Of a stretch of 11,413 bases of DNA, positions 1 through 6,050 are shown in pieces (position 1 is the first letter of the stretch; the number at the start of each line of letters is the position of its first letter). Under the pieces are notes generated by a model, which saw only the letters and a program-made list of their open reading frames with translations, ran no database searches and had not been told where the DNA came from. The stretch is from Candidatus Saccharimonadota bacterium. Lineage in GTDB: Bacteria; Patescibacteriota; Saccharimonadia; UBA4664. The stretch is taken from NCBI GenBank assembly GCA_029288275.1, contig JARIHM010000132.1, positions 1 to 11,413 of the forward strand, in the 5' to 3' direction. The translations under genes were made by a program, and so were the position numbers.

Positions 1-492
1 CAGCTCCTTGCCCAGGCGGGCCAGCAGGCGCTCACCCGGCAGCCAGTACAGCTCCCGGTCGTCGAACAGCCAGTCCAGGAAGATCATGAGCAGGAATATC
101 CCACCCAGAGCCGCGATGGCCGGGTGCGCCGCGTCCAGGTCGGCCGCGTACTGCGCCGGGTTGTTCAGCGCCAGACTCCAGGCCTCCCACGGGGAGAGGC
201 CGGCGGTCGCGACCACGACGATGATCGGGAAAGCGAACCGCATCAGGAAGACCGCGACCAGGATGCCGAGGGTCAGGAAGGCGATCTGCCAGCCCCGAGA
301 CATCCTGATGAGGATCTTGCTGTTCACCACCGCGTTGTCGAAGCTGAAGACGAACTCCAGCACCGCGAGGATGGCAACGGTCTCGGTGAAGTCCAGGCCC
401 CGCCAGAAGAACGACGCGACCAGGATCACCAGGGTGAGGAACAACGGCGTGCGCATGCTTCGCAGCAGCGACGGGTTGCCAGCAGCAGACAA
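1..492 (-). CDS. DUF475/TerC-like integral membrane protein, 3' end outside window
   Basis: The first 164 codons are visible; the gene continues past the left edge. The product is strongly hydrophobic, with likely membrane segments near residues 17-30, 37-61, 68-97 and 124-142. The motif EFVFSFDNAV at 46-55 puts acidic residues inside a membrane helix, as in the TerC/DUF475 family. Relatives occur in tellurite and general stress clusters and are thought to act in membrane metal handling; the transported species here is unknown. The start is taken as TTG at 492 because the Shine-Dalgarno AAAGAGG (501-507) lies 8 nt upstream; the GTG at 501 overlaps that site. The gene has its own promoter and sits in a TerD/PspA neighbourhood, which supports the family call. 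Third codon positions are almost all G or C, unlike the nrd genes to the right. Family fairly sure, function inferred. Confidence 0.8.
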   Translation of the reverse strand, partial: MSAAGNPSLLRSMRTPLFLTLVILVASFFWRGLDFTETVAILAVLEFVFSFDNAVVNSKILIRMSRGWQIAFLTLGILVAVFLMRFAFPIIVVVATAGLSPWEAWSLALNNPAQYAADLDAAHPAIAALGGIFLLMIFLDWLFDDRELYWLPGERLLARLGKEL

Positions 493-519
493 GGGAAACA
501 CCTCTTTCCAGAGTAGGAC

Positions 520-531
520 AAAGAACAAGCG
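520..531 (-). repeat. Leader 12-mer shared with the terD-like gene, copy 1
   Basis: The minus-strand sequence CGCTTGTTCTTT lies in the presumed 5' leader of the DUF475/TerC-like gene and recurs exactly in the terD-like leader at 1446-1457. Both copies lie downstream of matching promoters. It may be a regulatory or transcript-stability element, but its function is unknown. Confidence 0.5.
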
Positions 532-555
532 ACTTGGCGTCACCTACAGAAATAA

Positions 556-584
556 ACGGTACACTAAAAATAAAATAATGTCAA
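556..584 (-). promoter_or_regulatory. Promoter of the DUF475/TerC-like gene
   Basis: On the minus strand a perfect TTGACA (579-584) is followed by a 17-nt AT-rich spacer and TACCGT (556-561). The -10 is a weak match, but the whole unit TTGACA-N14-AGTGTA(C/G)CGTTT is repeated with identical spacing before the terD-like gene. This implies a 5' leader of roughly 55 nt. Confidence 0.55.
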
Positions 585-610
585 TAGTTTTCTCTCCGAT
601 CCCCTCACCT

Positions 611-655
611 AAAAAAGCGAAAACGGCCGGATGCTCGTGATGAGCATCCGGCCGT
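611..655 (-). terminator. Rho-independent terminator of the terD-like gene
   Basis: A perfect 14-bp stem (623-636 pairing with 642-655) encloses a 5-nt loop. On the minus strand it is followed by a U-rich tract (complement of 611-622). It lies about 45 nt past the terD-like stop and separates that gene from the DUF475/TerC-like gene. Confidence 0.9.
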
Positions 656-701
656 GTTGAGCTCCCTGATCCGCCGGCGCGAAGCCGTCAGAGCTAGAAC
701 A

Positions 702-1394
702 TCAGTTGTTGGACGTGATGAGCCCCAGCTCCTTGGCCGCGGCCTCGAGGTCGATGTCGTGCGCCGACGCCAGGGCGTCGATGCCCTCGGCGTAGCCGGC
801 GTTGATGACCTTGACCTTGAGGTCACTCGGGTTCGCCGGGTTCCGGTAGACCGACACGAAGATCGCGCAGCGGAAGTCGCTGACGTCCTCGCCCAGGAAG
901 AACGGCTCCGTGAGGGACAGGCCGGGCGTGTCGTCGACCAGGTCGCTCAGATGGAACATGGTGTTGCTGACGGACCCGAAGGTCGGGAGCTCCTGGCCCT
1001 TGGCCTTGAACGCCTGCTGCTCTTCGGGCTTGAAGTACATGTTCGCGGCGATCATGACCTCGTTGGCGTCGGCCGGGAGCAGGTTCCAGTCGAGCTTCAG
1101 CCACTCGTCGTCGCCCGCGGCCGCGCCGGTCCGGTTGTCACCGCTGTAGAGCACACCACCTGTGGGGTCCTGCTTGTTGCCCCAGAAGATCCAGTTGTGG
1201 GCCTTCTCCTGCGGGGTGTTGCCCAGGACCTTGCGGGCCTTGTTCAGGATGAACGCGTGACCGTCCAGATCCCAGGGGCTGCCGTCGGTGGAGCGCTCGT
1301 CCCACTTCAGGCCGACGTAGAACCGGCCGTTGGACTGGGACTTGGCGTCCTTGATGAGGGACTTCGGCTGGTCCTTGATGAGCGTGAGAGCCAT
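702..1394 (-). CDS. TerD-family tellurium/stress resistance protein
   Basis: The 230-residue product has the TerD-fold hallmarks: a WDLDG motif at 41-45 and an acidic metal-site motif SGDNRTGAAAGDDEW at 84-98. The latter corresponds to the DN-TG-GDDE stretch that binds calcium in TerD proteins. TerD proteins are soluble beta-sandwich proteins linked to tellurite, phage and envelope stress. The exact role is unsettled even in well-studied species. The protein is longer than the usual TerD of about 190 residues, with extra sequence around 51-83 and a C-terminal extension after about 205. The ATG start is supported by AAGGAG at 1403-1408, 8 nt upstream. It has its own promoter and a strong terminator, so it is monocistronic. 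Codons are heavily G/C-ending, fitting high expression or transfer. Family sure; subfamily not. Confidence 0.88.
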   Translation of the reverse strand: MALTLIKDQPKSLIKDAKSQSNGRFYVGLKWDERSTDGSPWDLDGHAFILNKARKVLGNTPQEKAHNWIFWGNKQDPTGGVLYSGDNRTGAAAGDDEWLKLDWNLLPADANEVMIAANMYFKPEEQQAFKAKGQELPTFGSVSNTMFHLSDLVDDTPGLSLTEPFFLGEDVSDFRCAIFVSVYRNPANPSDLKVKVINAGYAEGIDALASAHDIDLEAAAKELGLITSNN

Positions 1395-1445
1395 GGTTGG
1401 TACTCCTTCTGCGTCGAGACGGAGCGACTACCAAGAATCGCGTGT

Positions 1446-1457
1446 AAAGAACAAGCG
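1446..1457 (-). repeat. Leader 12-mer shared with the DUF475/TerC-like gene, copy 2
   Basis: Second exact copy of CGCTTGTTCTTT, here in the terD-like leader about 50 nt before the start codon. Three CGCTA pentamers (plus-strand starts 1471, 1478 and 1488) lie just upstream, around the -10 and presumed transcription start, and could be operator material. Confidence 0.5.
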
Positions 1458-1486
1458 GCTCTTAGCAAGTCGCTATACGCTATGAA

Positions 1487-1515
1487 ACGCTACACTATTT
1501 ATCACGATATGTCAA
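1487..1515 (-). promoter_or_regulatory. Promoter of the terD-like gene
   Basis: A minus-strand TTGACA (1510-1515), 17-nt spacer and TAGCGT (1487-1492). The -35 is perfect and the -10 weak, preceded by TG. It matches the promoter of the DUF475/TerC-like gene base for base through AGTGTA(C/G)CGTTT, suggesting co-regulation. The leader would be about 85 nt. Confidence 0.55.
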
Positions 1516-1530
1516 TACTAGATCAATTCT

Positions 1531-1569
1531 AAATTAAAAAATGGCCGGCCCCGAGAAGGGGGCCGGCCA
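1531..1569 (-). terminator. Rho-independent terminator after the repeat-tail gene
   Basis: An 11-bp GC-only-core stem (1542-1552 with 1559-1569) has a 6-nt loop and, on the minus strand, a U-rich run (complement of 1531-1541). The stem begins 4 nt after the stop codon of the upstream gene. Confidence 0.9.
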
Positions 1570-1572
1570 CAC

Positions 1573-2679
1573 CTAGTCGCCATCAAACAGCGGCTTGCTG
1601 GGGTCGTAAGTAGGTCCGGTCGCACGTGGCTTTGGCTGAGAAGTCGGTGGTTTTGCCAACTCCTCAACTCCTACCTCGTTCAATGAAGCATTGGGGTTGT
1701 AGCCAGACGACGGTGCACGTTCATGACGCGGCCGAGGTGGCAGAATTGGCTCCTTGACTGCCGGTGACGAAACCTCCTCTTCAAAGAGCGGTGCGGCAGG
1801 GTTGTACCCCGACGATGGAGCAGGCCGCTTAGGCCGAGGTGGCAGAACCGGTTTTGACTGAACCGGAGGATCAGGTTGCTTCAACTCCGGCACCACCTGC
1901 CCCGGGTCATACACCGGTGCCCGCTTGATCGTCGGATCGCAGGGCTTGATGGTGCGCTTCACCGCGTACTTCCGGTCGTACAGGCGAGGCACAATGACCT
2001 GCTGACCGAGCAGGAAGTAACGCGCGCTGAGTCGCCAGGCTTCACCGCAGCTCTCTCGACGAGATTCACTCGACGACTGGCCACTCAAAAGCTGCACAAC
2101 CCGAGCAAGACCAGATTGCAGAAGCTCTTCCTGCTGGCGAAATTCTTCCACCAGGGGGTAGAACTCACGCGGTAGCCGAGTCTTGGCCTGGTGAACATCA
2201 CCGAGCAAAAACTGGACTTGACGCTGCATCGATTCCGCAAACGTCCTGGCGGCGATGCTGTCCAACTGCGTGAGCTCCGTCGGAAGACCCTCTGGCAGGC
2301 GCAGCGGCTCATCGATACGCAATCCTGGCTTGGCCAGAAATGCTGCTTCGGCGGACTCCTGCCATTCCTCTGACTGTCGGAAAAAACCCGTCAACTGACC
2401 CACCAAGCCGGCTGGCAACATAGCATTGTTACCGCGAGCTTGCTGGGCAGCATCAAACGCTTCCCCGGCAGCATAGAAGCTGGCAGTAGCGGCCCACGTC
2501 GTCAGCAGCCTTGTCTGGCTGGCTTCGTCCGCCGTCCAGGCGTACGCGTCAGCCAGCAACAGGCCAGCTTTAACCTGCTCAGCGCGATTCTCAAGTTCGA
2601 GAACTCTTGAACCGGCCTGGCGACGAACTAACAGATCTGCCACAGGCACGTCGCCGCGCAGTCGACCGAAAAGCTCCAT
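1573..2679 (-). CDS. Unrecognised protein: helical body with a proline-rich repeated tail
   Basis: The product has 368 residues and I do not recognise a family. Residues 1 to about 240 are rich in Ala, Glu, Gln and Leu and look alpha-helical, with no signal peptide or membrane segment. From about 250 to the end the chain is proline-rich and probably disordered, with four degenerate repeats centred on Tyr-(Asn/Asp)-Pro. Two of these also carry LPPRP, a shape typical of linear binding motifs. The ATG at 2679 is preferred: AGGGGG lies about 7 nt upstream, whereas the in-frame GTG at 2685 nearly touches it. It has its own terminator and diverges from the TerD-like gene across an AT-rich gap. Its codon use is more mixed than its neighbours', so it may have a different history. 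An adaptor or scaffold role in the stress cluster is inference only. Confidence 0.75.
   Translation of the reverse strand: MELFGRLRGDVPVADLLVRRQAGSRVLELENRAEQVKAGLLLADAYAWTADEASQTRLLTTWAATASFYAAGEAFDAAQQARGNNAMLPAGLVGQLTGFFRQSEEWQESAEAAFLAKPGLRIDEPLRLPEGLPTELTQLDSIAARTFAESMQRQVQFLLGDVHQAKTRLPREFYPLVEEFRQQEELLQSGLARVVQLLSGQSSSESRRESCGEAWRLSARYFLLGQQVIVPRLYDRKYAVKRTIKPCDPTIKRAPVYDPGQVVPELKQPDPPVQSKPVLPPRPKRPAPSSGYNPAAPLFEEEVSSPAVKEPILPPRPRHERAPSSGYNPNASLNEVGVEELAKPPTSQPKPRATGPTYDPSKPLFDGD
1576..1926 (-). repeat. Four degenerate Y(N/D)P coding repeats in the tail of the unrecognised gene
   Basis: The copies, in coding order, lie near 1926-1882, 1854-1774, 1752-1672 and 1635-1576. The second and third share LPPRP, then APSSGYNP, then a leucine about 4-5 residues on, and remain similar at DNA level. 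The outer copies keep only Tyr-Asp-Pro and a following hydrophobic or acidic patch. This looks like internal duplication with decay. Confidence 0.75.
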
Positions 2680-2782
2680 TGTCACACCCCCTTATGGGTG
2701 GAGAAGTTGTCAACCTACTCTTACGATTTGCAACTCTAACACTTTTTCTGCATAAAAACAATAGATAGCTACGATAAAACTA

Positions 2783-2811
2783 TTTACAATGATAAAAATA
2801 TATGATATTAG
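2783..2811 (+). promoter_or_regulatory. Promoter of the divergent TerD-like gene
   Basis: TTTACA (2783-2788), a 17-nt A/T-only-plus-two-G spacer and TATTAG (2806-2811) lie in the AT-rich gap 2680-2862. The leader would be about 45 nt, ending with AAGGAG at 2852-2857. The opposite-strand promoter for the repeat-tail gene must lie in the same gap; only a weak candidate (TTGTTT-N17-TAGAGT on the minus strand) is visible. Confidence 0.5.
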
Positions 2812-2862
2812 TATAAGCTGTTCGATGCAACTTCCCAATTCTTCTCCGACGAAGGAGTAACC

Positions 2863-3531
2863 ATGCAGTTCGTGAAGCCCGAGCAGGTCAGCACCGGCAA
2901 CATCACGCTCGTGAAGACCGACAAGGACGCCGCGCCCGTCACCCTCATCAAGAAGACCGATGAAGGCATGGTGGCCGTCATCTCCTGGACTACCGGCAAG
3001 GACTACGACGTCTACGCGCTGGTGGTGCTCAAGACCGGCGAGGTGGTCACCGTGGCCACCTTCGGCGCCGAGTTCAAGGGCAGCTTGCTCCGCAAGGGGC
3101 GCGTCGAGAAGCGCATGTCCTACAACGGCATCGAGCACCTCGGCGACGTGGTGGCGAGTGACGTCATCCGTGACGGCCGGGGTACCGAGAGCCTGCGTAT
3201 CCGCTTCGACGACACCATCCGCGCCGTCGTGCCCGTGGTCTACTCGGCCCAGTCCAGCGGTACCGGCTCATTCAAGCGCCACGATGTCAGCATGCTGGTG
3301 GACAACGGCGCCGGCGACAAGGTGGAGATCCCGGCGGCCAATGCCAACGATGACGACCGCATCTACAGCTGCGTGCCGGCCGTACTCCACAACCTGGACG
3401 ACGGCGTCGTCATCCAGGCGCTGGAGCTCTACAGCAGCCGCAACTCGGAGAACCGGCCGGCCGTGGAGCTGCGCCGCGGCGACGAGGTGGTCGTGCTGAT
3501 GGACAAGGGTCCGCGCAACGACTACAAGTAA
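2863..3531 (+). CDS. Divergent TerD-like stress protein
   Basis: The 222-residue product shows a TerD-type core. WTTGKDYDVYALVVL at 42-56 corresponds to the W..G.DYDL.A strand of TerD proteins. A second half with SGTGSFKRHDVSMLVDNG (132-149) fits the later TerD strands. The DN-TG-GDDE calcium motif is not intact; acidic residues at 149-152 and 162-165 are the only candidates. It therefore resembles the outlying TerD relatives often found next to terD in actinobacteria. No signal peptide or membrane segment is seen. ATG at 2863 has AAGGAG 5 nt upstream. It has its own promoter and terminator. Codons are strongly G/C-ending like the TerD and PspA genes. The family is likely; whether it binds metal is unknown. 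Confidence 0.72.
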   Translation: MQFVKPEQVSTGNITLVKTDKDAAPVTLIKKTDEGMVAVISWTTGKDYDVYALVVLKTGEVVTVATFGAEFKGSLLRKGRVEKRMSYNGIEHLGDVVASDVIRDGRGTESLRIRFDDTIRAVVPVVYSAQSSGTGSFKRHDVSMLVDNGAGDKVEIPAANANDDDRIYSCVPAVLHNLDDGVVIQALELYSSRNSENRPAVELRRGDEVVVLMDKGPRNDYK

Positions 3532-3549
3532 CACTCGGCATTGCCGACT

Positions 3550-3585
3550 GTGCCCGCCCCCTCATGGGGTGGGCACTTTCTTTTT
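3550..3585 (+). terminator. Rho-independent terminator of the TerD-like gene
   Basis: An 11-bp stem with one G-U pair (3550-3560 with 3566-3576) and 5-nt loop is followed directly by TTTCTTTTT. It starts 18 nt after the stop codon. Confidence 0.9.
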
Positions 3586-3611
3586 GCCGTATTATCTTGT
3601 GCCGCTTATGG

Positions 3612-3640
3612 TTGACGAAAGTAATTATCTATCGTATTAT
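3612..3640 (+). promoter_or_regulatory. Promoter of the PspA-family gene
   Basis: TTGACG (3612-3617), a 17-nt spacer and TATTAT (3635-3640): five of six matches in each box, the best sigma70-type promoter in the left region. The presumed start is near 3647. Two direct copies of TGACGCG (3648-3654 and 3657-3663) sit right at that point and could be a repressor site. Confidence 0.7.
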
Positions 3641-3700
3641 TTGCAGCTGACGCGCGTGACGCGTTGTTCTGTTGCACATTTCGCATCCCGAGGAGGATTC

Positions 3701-4513
3701 GTGCCCGGATTGTTCGGACTCTTCAAGAAGACCGGCAAGTACGCTGTGGCCGCGGCCAACGCCAAGCTCGATGAGAAGGCCGACCCCAAGGTCCAGATCG
3801 CACAGGCCATCGAAGCCGCCCAGAACCAGCACCAGGCCCTGACGCAGCAGGCGGCAGCCGTGATCGGCAACCAGCGCCAGCTGGAGATGAAGCTGAGCCG
3901 CCAGATGAGCGAGCTGGAGAAGCTCCAGGCCTCGGCCCGGCAGTCGCTGGTGCTGGCCGACGAGGCCCGCGGCAGGGGCGACGAGGCCAAGGCGCAGCAG
4001 TTCGAGACTGCGGCGCAGAGCTTCGCCACGCAGCTGGTGACCGCCGAGCAGAGCGTGGAGGATCTCAAGACCCTGCACGACCAGGCTCTCCAGGCTGCCA
4101 GCCAGGCCAAGGCCGCCGTCGACCGCAACGCCATGATGCTCCAGCAGAAGCTGGCCGAGCGCACCAAGCTGCTCAGCCAGGTGGAGCAGGCCAAGATGCA
4201 GGAGCAGGTGGCGGCATCGCTCAACCAGATGAGCGAGCTGGCCGCGCCCGGCAACGTGCCGAGCCTGGACGAGGTGCGTGACAAGATCGAGGCGCGCTAC
4301 GCCAAGGCGGTCGGTGCCTCCGAGCTGGCCAGCAACTCGGTCCAGGGTCGCATGCTCGAGGTGCAGGCCTCCACGACCGAGCTAGCCGGTGCCAGCCGGC
4401 TGGAGCAGATCCGCGCCTCGCTGGGCAAGAGCAGCTCCGCTGCCCTCCCGGCCGGACAGCCCACGGTCGCCACCCCGGCGGCCATTCCGCAGCAGCAGTC
4501 GGTCAACAACTGA
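3701..4513 (+). CDS. pspA: PspA/IM30 (Vipp1) family membrane-stress protein
   Basis: The 270-residue product is almost entirely alpha-helical coiled coil from about residue 25 to 240, after a short amphipathic N-terminal helix; the Ala/Pro/Gln-rich tail is unstructured. PspA proteins bind the inner face of the cytoplasmic membrane as large oligomers and guard against leakage. Blocks such as QLVTAEQSVEDLKTLHDQAL, AERTKLLSQ and MSELAAPGN resemble, as I recall it, the mycobacterial 35-kDa antigen (Rv2744c) very closely, more than the enterobacterial PspA. Start GTG at 3701 follows AGGAGG at 3691-3696 by 4 nt; a longer reading from 3569 would run through the promoter. It is monocistronic with its own promoter and terminator. 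No pspBC-like partners are in the window. Codons are strongly G/C-ending. Family call is firm; actinobacterial origin is inference. Confidence 0.93.
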   Translation: MPGLFGLFKKTGKYAVAAANAKLDEKADPKVQIAQAIEAAQNQHQALTQQAAAVIGNQRQLEMKLSRQMSELEKLQASARQSLVLADEARGRGDEAKAQQFETAAQSFATQLVTAEQSVEDLKTLHDQALQAASQAKAAVDRNAMMLQQKLAERTKLLSQVEQAKMQEQVAASLNQMSELAAPGNVPSLDEVRDKIEARYAKAVGASELASNSVQGRMLEVQASTTELAGASRLEQIRASLGKSSSAALPAGQPTVATPAAIPQQQSVNN

Positions 4514-4521
4514 TCGCAAAC

Positions 4522-4560
4522 GCCCCCGGTCTCACTCGTGAGACCGGGGGCTTCCCTTTT
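4522..4560 (+). terminator. Rho-independent terminator of the PspA-family gene
   Basis: A perfect 12-bp stem (4522-4533 with 4540-4551) with 6-nt loop is followed by TTCCCTTTT, starting 8 nt after the stop. The convergent trxB ends 33 nt further on; no convincing terminator for it is seen on the minus strand. Confidence 0.88.
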
Positions 4561-4592
4561 GCCTGCGCGAAAAACGCAAGACTCGCGTGAAG

Positions 4593-5546
4593 CTAAGCGC
4601 CCCGCTCGGCCAGCCACCGCTCAGCGTCGATGGCTGCCGCACAACCCGAGCCGGCCGCCGTTACCGCTTGCCGATAGGTGTGATCCACCAAATCGCCGGC
4701 AGCAAACACACCGACCAATGGTACACCATCCGCACCCCGCACCTGCGTACCGCGCTCCCTTACCCGCACGTAGCCGGCCTCATCCAGCGCTACCTGGCCG
4801 CGCACGAGTGAACTACGCGGATCATGCCCCACGGCCACAAACAGGCCCGTTACAGCCAGCTCCGAGGTCTCGCCCGTACGCGCATCCTTCAGCTTGAGCC
4901 CGCGCACCTTGTTGTCCCCCACTACCTCACCAATAACTGTATTGGTGAGCCACTTGATCTTGTCGTTAGCCCGGGCTCGCTCCAGCATGATGCGCGAGGC
5001 ACGGAACTCATCGCGCCGGTGCACAATCGTGACTGAGCGCGCAAACCGGGTAAGGAATAGCGCCTCCTCCATGGCCGAATCGCCACCGCCCGCCACTGCG
5101 ATATCTTGATCGCGAAAGAAAAAGCCATCGCAGGTGGCGCAGGCCGATACCCCATGGCCCAGCAGCCGGTCCTCGCCCGGCACGCCCAAATACCGCGTGG
5201 CTGCACCCAGCGCCAAAATCACCGCTCGCGCCCGGTATTGCTCGTCACCCACTGTCACAGTCTTGACCGCGCCAGCCAAATCGAGCGCCGTCACATCCTC
5301 GGTGCGCACATCAGCCCCAAAGTGCCGTGCCTGTGCCCGCATCTGCTCCATGAGCTCCGGGCCCATAATGCCCTTGGGAAAGCCGGGATAGTTCTCCACC
5401 TCGGTGGTGGTCATGAGCGCACCACCATACTGCGCGCCTTCAAACACCAGCGGCGCCAGCTGCGCTCGGGCGGCATACAAGCCCGCCGTATAGCCAGCCG
5501 GACCGCCGCCCACCACGATCACCTCGTGGATCTGATCAGTCGCCAC
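4593..5546 (-). CDS. trxB: Thioredoxin reductase (NADPH, FAD)
   Basis: The 317-residue product has the full two-domain plan of low-molecular-weight thioredoxin reductase. There is an FAD dinucleotide fold GGGPAGY at 13-19 and the redox pair CATCDG at 136-141. The NADPH fold GGGDSA is at 153-158, HRRDEFR at 176-182 gives NADPH preference, and the second FAD motif FAAGD is at 281-285. It transfers electrons from NADPH to thioredoxin, which then serves ribonucleotide reductase and other targets. Start GTG at 5546 shares its G with the last base of the trxA stop (TAGTG), so the two are translationally coupled. It lies back to back with the nrd operon, the main thioredoxin consumer, and shares its control region through trxA. 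Nothing is missing from the expected sequence. Confidence 0.96.
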   Translation of the reverse strand: MATDQIHEVIVVGGGPAGYTAGLYAARAQLAPLVFEGAQYGGALMTTTEVENYPGFPKGIMGPELMEQMRAQARHFGADVRTEDVTALDLAGAVKTVTVGDEQYRARAVILALGAATRYLGVPGEDRLLGHGVSACATCDGFFFRDQDIAVAGGGDSAMEEALFLTRFARSVTIVHRRDEFRASRIMLERARANDKIKWLTNTVIGEVVGDNKVRGLKLKDARTGETSELAVTGLFVAVGHDPRSSLVRGQVALDEAGYVRVRERGTQVRGADGVPLVGVFAAGDLVDHTYRQAVTAAGSGCAAAIDAERWLAERGA

Positions 5547-5908
5547 TACTTTGCTCCGTTCACCGCGTTTACTAGGGCGTCTTTTAGGATTGCCTCGGGC
5601 TGCAGGCCAATCATGGGCCCGCCCACAATCTGACCCTTCACGATCATAAACATGGTCGGCACGCTCTGAATACCCATGCCAGCCAGTTCCTGAACCTTTT
5701 GCACCACCTCGGGCTGCTCGTCCAGGTCAATTTTGGCAATGAGCGCCGCATCCGCCAGTTCAGGTGCAGCCGCCAGCCGCTCCAAGATCGGCGCCAAGGC
5801 CTTGCACGGCGGGCACCAGCTGGCGCCTACTTCCACCAGCACTGGCTTATCTTGCCCAATTGTCTTGTCGTAGTCCGCTACGCTCTGAATTTCTACCACT
5901 GCGCTCAC
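5546..5908 (-). CDS. trxA: Thioredoxin with CPPC active site
   Basis: The 120-residue single-domain protein has the thioredoxin fold: active site WCPPCK at 31-36 and the cis-proline loop SVPT at 82-85. The usual CGPC is replaced by CPPC, and the buried acidic residue before it is Glu26 rather than Asp. A proline at this position normally alters the redox potential, so the protein may be tuned or specialised. Being coupled to trxB and divergent from nrdR-nrdA, it is the obvious reductant of the ribonucleotide reductase. Start GTG at 5908 is supported by AGGAGG (5915-5920). It has no signal peptide, so it is cytoplasmic. Confidence 0.94.
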   Translation of the reverse strand: MSAVVEIQSVADYDKTIGQDKPVLVEVGASWCPPCKALAPILERLAAAPELADAALIAKIDLDEQPEVVQKVQELAGMGIQSVPTMFMIVKGQIVGGPMIGLQPEAILKDALVNAVNGAK

Positions 5909-5938
5909 ACCGCGCCTCCTTTTTTAGGTCTTTTATCT

Positions 5939-5967
5939 AGTGTACCGGTATGTGTTGACATACACAA
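5939..5967 (-). promoter_or_regulatory. Putative trxA-trxB promoter
   Basis: On the minus strand TTGTGT (5962-5967), 17-nt spacer, TACACT (5939-5944), giving a leader of about 25 nt. Both boxes are partial matches. The -35 lies inside the first NrdR-like box, so binding there could affect both directions. Confidence 0.4.
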
Positions 5968-5983
5968 TATGTAGCGCCATACT
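5955..5983 (+). promoter_or_regulatory. Promoter of the nrdR-nrdA-nrdB-mntH operon
   Basis: TTGACA (5955-5960) is a perfect -35. After exactly 17 nt comes CATACT (5978-5983), a four-of-six -10. The spacer is itself an NrdR-box-like sequence, a layout that explains repression by occlusion. Transcription would start near 5990. Confidence 0.65.
5962..5977. promoter_or_regulatory. NrdR box 1
   Basis: ACACAATATGTAGCGC matches 13 of 16 positions of the NrdR consensus as I recall it (acaCwAtATaTwGtgt). It fills the space between the -35 and -10 of the nrdR promoter and overlaps the putative trxA -35. Confidence 0.65.
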
Positions 5984-5992
5984 GCTTATGTG

Positions 5993-6008
5993 ACACAACC
6001 GGTTGTGC
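5993..6008. promoter_or_regulatory. NrdR box 2
   Basis: ACACAACCGGTTGTGC begins 31 bp after box 1, the three-helical-turn spacing typical of paired NrdR boxes. It keeps the outer arms of the consensus but has CCGG at the centre; positions 5994-6007 form a perfect 14-bp palindrome. It lies at the start of the transcript. Confidence 0.6.
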
Positions 6009-6050
6009 CTAAATCATCATAAACCACAACATCTTGAAGGAGCAAGCTAC

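Noticed and set aside
8..640. Plus-strand open frames of 210 and 130 codons
   Set aside because: They are antisense to the DUF475/TerC-like frame, whose hydrophobic segments, family motif and G/C third positions mark the minus strand as coding.
654..1532. Plus-strand open frame of 292 codons
   Set aside because: It runs opposite the TerD-family gene and through its terminator side and promoter; Val/Arg/Leu-rich shadow typical of GC-rich DNA.
3629..4284. Minus-strand open frames opposite PspA
   Set aside because: Shadows of the coiled-coil gene; no ribosome binding site and low-complexity composition.
4570..4588. Terminator for trxB on the minus strand
   Set aside because: Only a 4-bp stem with a 7-nt loop precedes the short U-run; too weak to call.
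6003..6050. Earlier start for nrdR
   Set aside because: Would place operator and leader DNA in the protein and hide the canonical ICPFC N-terminus; no Shine-Dalgarno site.
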